64,000 bases of DNA from Escallonia rubra (taxonomy: Eukaryota; Streptophyta; Magnoliopsida; Escalloniales; Escalloniaceae): NCBI GenBank assembly GCA_033065855.1, contig JAVXUO010002322.1:248001-312000 (forward strand), read 5' to 3'. Below, piece by piece: positions 58,341-64,000 of this stretch. The position numbers and the translations under genes are program-made. The notes beneath the pieces were generated by a model. The model had not been told where the DNA came from and searched no databases. It was given only the letters and a program-made list of their open reading frames with translations. The number at the start of each line of letters is the position of its first letter. The stretch's first letter is position 1.

Positions 58341-59390
58341 GAACATGCATTTTTTGGTTGTGAGCTCCATATTTATGCTCTCAGTTGCAGGATTCTTACG
58401 GATTGAAATGTGTTTTTGAGGATTGAACTACCCCTGAGTATGGCTCTTAAAGCAATCTAATCAATAAGTTTGTGGGAAATTACTTTCAATTTACAAACCG
58501 TAAGGCTTTTGTTTCTTCATGCTTCAATAGGACTCGCTAAAAGAGAGATTGTTTGGTTTAACGATAAAACTACGATGATGCATGGAAAAATGTACCACCC
58601 ATTGTGTTTGAATGGTAACTCCTATGCACAAACGAGCTTTTATACGAGAAATGGTACAAGAGTTGTCACCCATGCATACTCTTCTTTTTACTCCTATTTT
58701 ATTGTTAATGTAATGAAAATTAACCATGGGCCATCGTTCTTAAACTTAACTCTTGATTGATTGCACAAGTTTAATAGGCTCATGACCGTAAAACAAGAAT
58801 CTCGTGCGCACGTAGCGCTTAAGCCTATAACCAGTGACTTAAAAGGAATAAATTATCAAGGATATATTTTTCCTTTTCGTGACAAAACTTAATTTAAATG
58901 TGTTCTTTTCAAAGGAAAAAAGTATCTATCATAACAAATATCACGGGTATCACCGAGTATATGACTGTCACAGTTTTATTCTCTTTTTCGAGATTCGATA
59001 TAATTAATTTACATAAAGAAGGTCGTTTCCGCTAAAAAAAATAAGGGATAGATCCATATTTCTTCCATGAAATAGCACAAACTTAATTTGTTAAAAAAAG
59101 GAATCGAATGGATCATTTGTCACTAAATAGTGTTGTGTCCACTGAGAACATAATTTGACAAAAATAAAACGATTTGCATCCAAACAGGGCCTAACAAGAT
59201 CAACTAAAAGACCAAAAGAACGTGGGCCCCCTCAAACCTGGTGGAACCCAAACATCTGAAGTTCAGCAATCCCAGCTGTCCTTGGTCTGCGTTTCTATGA
59301 CTTGATGTGAGTAAGCTCTTCCTTCGTTTTTATCAACAGAGCTTCAAACTCCTCCAGCAGCCCTAATTCCCGACAGATTCGGGCTCATCC
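58341..59390. other. BADC upstream region
   Basis: AT-rich, with the BADC promoter near its right end. A 96-codon ORF at 58470-58760 shows no domain. No mobile element recognised. Confidence 0.45.
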
Positions 59391-62300
59391 ATGGCTGCAT
59401 GTAAGTCTCTCTCTCTACACGCAAAGATTTTGAAGTTTCTTTCTTTACCCTGCAACCCTAAATTGATCATTCCTTATATGAACAAATTCACAATATTTTT
59501 TTAGCTTTTAGCTGTTATTTTACTCTCCTTCTTCGTAATTATGTAATAAACCAATTTAGTTGCTGAGAACAACATTGGAATTGGAATGTGAGTTGACCCG
59601 TGTTCTTGGTTCTTGATACCCCAGGTAGTTTTGGAGCTTCAAGTGTTAAAATTACAAACTTGAACTTGGGTTCCACTAGACCCAGAATTAAACTGCAACC
59701 ATTGCATGGATCAGCCATCCAAATGCCGATACGCTTCAATGGGTTGGTGCTATCTAAGCGGTCAGAGAAGGCATTAATTGGATGTCGTTGTTCGTCTGCC
59801 AAATCCGAATGTAGGTGCTCCCGGTTTACAACTTACTTTCATGCTTTCTTGGTTTAAAAATACCTATTTATAACCTTATTCTTTGATGTTGACCAAAGTT
59901 TGAGTCTTTAGTATCGCTGCTCATCGGACAGCTACAGTATTAATGATCACACATATTAGATTGTACAGGGTGATATCAGCTCATTGGAACAATGAAAAAG
60001 ATGACATTACACTACGTTGGGTATTAAAAGTAGTTCGAACACTCATATTGGAAATGTCCCAAACAAGAAGTTGCGTTTCGGAAGGTTGTTTGGAGTCTTC
60101 GTATGGTATCTGGTAGTTTACAGGGCACCATATGATGGCTCGGTACTGTCATAGTGGTCAGAGGCGCATTAATTGAATGATGATGTTGACTGACATAGTT
60201 GCATATATGCGCTCTTTATTTGCACCTTTGTCTATAGCGTTGGTGGTTTGCTAACGAGTTTTTAGGATCATTAGACCACTACAATCCTGTGATTCTTTGT
60301 GTGTACCAAGCGGTACATTGTTCCTACTGTACTGCGAGGACACTTTACATATGTTACTACCCACTACGAAGGTGTTCTATTTGCTCGTTGCTCCGTTGAG
60401 CTCTGATGGAAATTTGCTACTGGGATGCTACAAACATTCTATTCTACAGGAGGATCTAAATATGTTCTTTATGATTGCTAACTTCTAAAGAAACTCGAGG
60501 CCAAACGCCAAAGCTTCAATCATACAGTAATATTGAAAGAATTAGGTCAAATATTACATACCACTTACCTAATAAAAAGACGAAAAGGGTGCAAAGATTG
60601 AGGTCATGTTTAGAAACTTCCTTTTTGCCAAATATGTTATATACCACGATGCTATATACATTGAGAAGATGAGAGCTACTACCAACACTACGTGCCTGGG
60701 CCTAATTTGTTCTACCAACGTAGAATTGCTGTATTGAAATGCCAAAAGCTATGTTGATGGACTCTTCATCAATTGCCTTGAGAAGATGAGAGCGGCAACA
60801 ATGTGTACTCAATCTTGTATATGTATTTATAGTTTCAAGCAGTGTCCCCGTGTCCATCTCTGCATTCGGATCTGTTTCCTTGCACCCTTAATTTCCCAAA
60901 ATAGGCCAGTCTGACACTTGGACACGTATCAAATCCCAACATTGGCCCTGAGTCCGTGTAACATAGTTTAGTCGATTTTCTAGTAAAGTCATGATTGTTT
61001 CTACTTCAGCTAAGATAAACTCGATACTGCGTCATTCTTCAACACGAGCGCCATTCCTGGTCTTGTCTTTTTCTGACAGAGATAATATGCATGTTCATTT
61101 TTGACAACATACATGCACTACAGGTTCAGGAGATGGCTCCGAAGAAGCTAAATCTTCTAGCACAGTAAGCCAACTCATTCCAAGTCCATATGAGGTGAGC
61201 ACTTTGTCTCTGCTTCTAGTTAACCATTGTGATTAATCATATATGAGGATTCAGTGGTGTACTTGAAATCTTATACAAAGATTCACCGCCCTCACTGGTT
61301 CCTAATTCCCCCAGCCCTTCTGCCTCTGAGAGGGAAATATAGATAGACATGTTATCTTTCATTTGCATGACATAGTTGATCTGTACAGAGAAGCATACCT
61401 TTCATAGACTCCTGTGTTTAGGATTTTCTTTTTCCCTGCTCTTATCAGGTTCCAAGAATTCTTTATCTGAATTATTTCATCTTCCTCCCTTGTCTTGTCG
61501 TGGTTCGTGGGCATATAGGTCTGTCATGCCAGTTTGTAATATCGAGTCTATGGAACACCAGGAGAGAGAAACATGGCAGAGGCTTTTTATCGCAACGATG
61601 CCCAAACATGAACATATATCAGTGCATTCATAGACAACTCCATCCCTTTTTAATGTCTTACTGTTCGTCTTATTCTGTCTCATTAACAGGTGGAATCTCT
61701 TCTTACGGGTATTTGTGATACAACTTCAATTGCTGAATTTGAACTCAAAGTGAGTAGTTGCTGCAGTTACAGTTTTTCTCTCTCAGTTCCTTATAAAATT
61801 CGTTCTTTAGATTTGTGCTTAAGTCCGGATTTAGTTTCTGAGTTTAGTACTCTAAGAACTTCCATCTTTGGATGAACCTTTTCTTTTGCGTTTATCTCCA
61901 TCAATGCCTCTGTTTCCCCATCCTTATTGTCAGCTTGGTGGGTTTCGGCTATATTTGATGAGGGACCTATCTGAGAAAAGTAAAAGTTCACCGCCTCCAG
62001 TTTCTGCTCATGTCATTAACACAACGGTCCAGGCTCCTGATCTAAATGGGTCTGCCTCTTCACCATCTTTAGCCATCTCCAAAGCACTACCTTCTTCGGG
62101 TGGGGTTCAGATTTTTAGTGATAAAGCTGCACCAGATGATGGATTGGTGATACTTCAGTCTCCTAGGGTAAGCATTTTTGTCCTCCAAATCGCATTTGTT
62201 TAGTGAACATTTTGGACTCAGTCTATAAGCAATGCAGGTTGGATACTTTAGGAGATCTCGAAGCATTAAGGGGAAGCGTGCACCTCCATCATGCAAAGAG

Positions 62301-63175
62301 GTACGCCACTTTCTATGGTTTCGGTTGCCAGAGATGACTGTGTGCATGGAGGCCATCGTCTTTCTTGATGCAGAATCTGTTGTTATATCGCTTTATTTAA
62401 ACGTACTGTGTTTCCTGTTTTTGTATGTTCTAGGAGATTTCATATGATTTCAACTACAATATTTTTCTGTTTGCCTTCAGAATTTTAATTTTATTCCAAC
62501 CATCATTTTATGTACTCAGTTTCTTTCAAAAGCAAATTGGATCATTTTGAAGTTTTGTAGCTATCATCAACATAACTAAATTTCCTTGAGGCATTGCCGT
62601 TCGAGACCAAAGGAATCATGCTTATTCATCTAGTTGCTTAAACGATGAAAGCTATGCATATGTGACCATCATTTTCTAGTGACACCATTTACATTGCTAT
62701 TGACAGAAGCAAATAGTGAAGGAGGGCCAAGTGCTTTGCTACATTGAACAGTTTGGTGGCGAGGTTCCGGTTGAGGTTTGGACCTTCACTTCTTGTCTTG
62801 TTTTTATGTCTTATGGCTGTATCTATGTTTCGGTTTTGCTTTTTCAACTACGATTTATTAAGTTCCTTGCAGTAACCATTGAATACCTAATGTGTCTTTA
62901 TATGCGGAAGATGAATTATGCTGATTCGATTTCCACTTCTTCTTTTTTTTTTTTTGTTGTAGTCTGACATAGCCGGAGAAGTAACTAAGATACTTCGAGA
63001 AGATGGTGGTACGTCTGACTATCTTTGCCCTTTTTTTCTCAACTTTGTGCATCTTTTATCTGCTTCACTTGATGTTTCTTATATCGTGTATTTCACCTGA
63101 ACAGATCCTGTTGGATATGGTGACCCTCTAATTGTGATCCTCCCTTCTTTTCCTGGGATAAAGAAGCTTCAGTAG
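59391..63175 (+). CDS. BADC: BADC: biotin/lipoyl attachment domain-containing protein, plastid
   Basis: Regulatory, non-biotinylated relative of BCCP in plastid acetyl-CoA carboxylase; BADC proteins replace BCCP subunits and lower fatty-acid synthesis. Nine exons: 59391-59400, 59625-59810, 61124-61194, 61690-61749, 61934-62167, 62238-62300, 62707-62775, 62963-63008, 63105-63175; phases match, giving 269 residues. The 10-nt first exon codes MAA plus one base and joins to CSFGASSVKI, giving MAACSFG, like the MASCSLG start of Arabidopsis BADC1. A Ser/Arg-rich transit region follows. Then come SIAEFELKLGGFRLYLMRDL, a Pro/Ser linker, VGYFRRSRSIKGKRAPPSCK and KEGQVLCYIEQFGGEVPVES, ending PLIVILPSFPGIKKLQ. 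Where BCCP has the biotin-bearing MKM/MKL, this has EQFGG, with no acceptor Lys. That separates BADC from BCCP. Confidence 0.95.
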
Positions 63176-64000
63176 ATGGTTTGTGGTATATGAACTTTTC
63201 CTTTCGCGGCTCCAATTTTGTATTGAGAAAATTGTTTTGTCTGAAGTACATGGAATTATCTGATATCCATAAATCAACCTTACGTGTTAGAAGAATGTGC
63301 TTCTTTTGTTAATGGAGAACTCAATCTCTGATGAAGGGGAGATCTGGTATTTGACAAGAATCTTGGAAAATGAGTCGTTTTGTTTATCTGGCAAAACTCA
63401 AGCACTTAATGATACGATGGATGCTAGCAGCATAGGCTCACTGCTTCCAGTCACAGTCTAGGTGAAACGTAAAATCTACAAGGAGCAAAGGTTAATGTTC
63501 CACTTGTTGCACTGCAATGTTCCATTTCTTGATATGGGTTGGACCTTGTATCCTATTGGCGTCAGAAATTGGAAGTTTATCTGTGTTCTCATATTATGGC
63601 AGCAAGGTCTCACTCCTTTTCCGTAAGGAGTTTGATAAACTGAGAAAATAAAGTTTCTAGCCATGGTAATATGGTGCTTGAGAGGGATATTAGATATTTC
63701 CAGCTTATACTTGGATAGATGGGCCTCAATTCCAAAGTGATTTTGTTTCTGGGCTCTTTGTCATGTTCATTCGTTGCTTTAAATCTTCGATAGGGGTTTT
63801 GTCGACAGACTGCAGTTTCACTGCTTAAAGGTTAGACGACTTGGGCTATGCTTAACTAATCAAGGAGCTACTATGTCGTCGTTTTTTTTATTTTTCCACC
63901 GAGCGTGCCATTCGATTATTAGCCTGTTACGAGTTGCCCTGTAAATAGTTTGGTCGAAGACAAGGCTTATCTGTGTAACTTTGACTCGAAATGTTTGCTT
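63176..64000 (+). other. BADC 3' UTR and right edge
   Basis: Follows the BADC stop codon; no further exon or gene recognised up to the window end. Confidence 0.45.

Noticed and set aside
1-64000. tRNA genes, rRNA genes, CRISPR arrays
   Set aside because: No sequence with a tRNA-like A/B box pair and acceptor stem, no rRNA core and no regularly spaced short repeats were seen on reading both strands; a tRNA or Rfam scan would settle small RNAs.

Overview
This is nuclear DNA of a flowering plant, most likely a dicot. The genes carry many short exons with GT-AG introns. The proteins are plant types: a BADC regulator of plastid acetyl-CoA carboxylase, plant-style BRCC36, GRXS15 and LEA proteins. 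Non-coding DNA is AT-rich and full of small DNA transposons and LINE debris. I saw no bacterial, organellar-genome or viral layout, no tRNA or rRNA gene, no CRISPR array and no clear LTR element.

Layout, left to right. (1) 3093-3838 (+): the last three coding exons of nuclear COX5b; earlier exons lie off the left edge, and the intron seen here holds an 850-bp hAT-like element. (2) 3839-8327: intergenic, with a 0.5-kb CCA/CCG-triplet block. (3) 8441-12033 (+): acyl-protein thioesterase, nine exons. (4) 13092-17108 (+): PWP2/UTP1, seven exons. (5) 18798 to about 23098 (+): a decayed L1-type LINE containing a smaller nested element. (6) 23327-27578 (-): mitochondrial CGFS glutaredoxin GRXS15, six exons. 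(7) 28536-35280 (+): UTP5/WDR43, twelve exons, head-to-head with GRXS15. (8) 37095-44600: a LEA cluster of two tandem minus-strand copies and a diverged plus-strand relative, with seed/ABA-type promoter words, plus a 1.4-kb insertion in one duplicate. (9) 45307-46526: a young Pack-MULE with perfect 78-bp inverted repeats and captured J-domain and NHL/LEA-2 fragments. (10) 47039-56324 (-): BRCC36 deubiquitinase, ten exons, including an apparent U12-type AT-AC intron. (11) 57769-58340: an AACCG-rich inverted-repeat element. (12) 59391-63175 (+): BADC, nine exons.

Functional themes. PWP2 and UTP5 both act in the small-subunit processome and lie 11.4 kb apart (end of PWP2 to start of UTP5). COX5b and GRXS15 act in mitochondria, BADC in plastid fatty-acid supply, and the LEA genes in desiccation tolerance. 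Except for the LEA cluster, the genes look like independent housekeeping loci. The main items to check are the AT-AC intron, the Pack-MULE, and the LEA tandem pair, in which one copy has lost its start-codon segment. Exon boundaries were read by eye from splice signals and reading phase; every gene model closes in frame.
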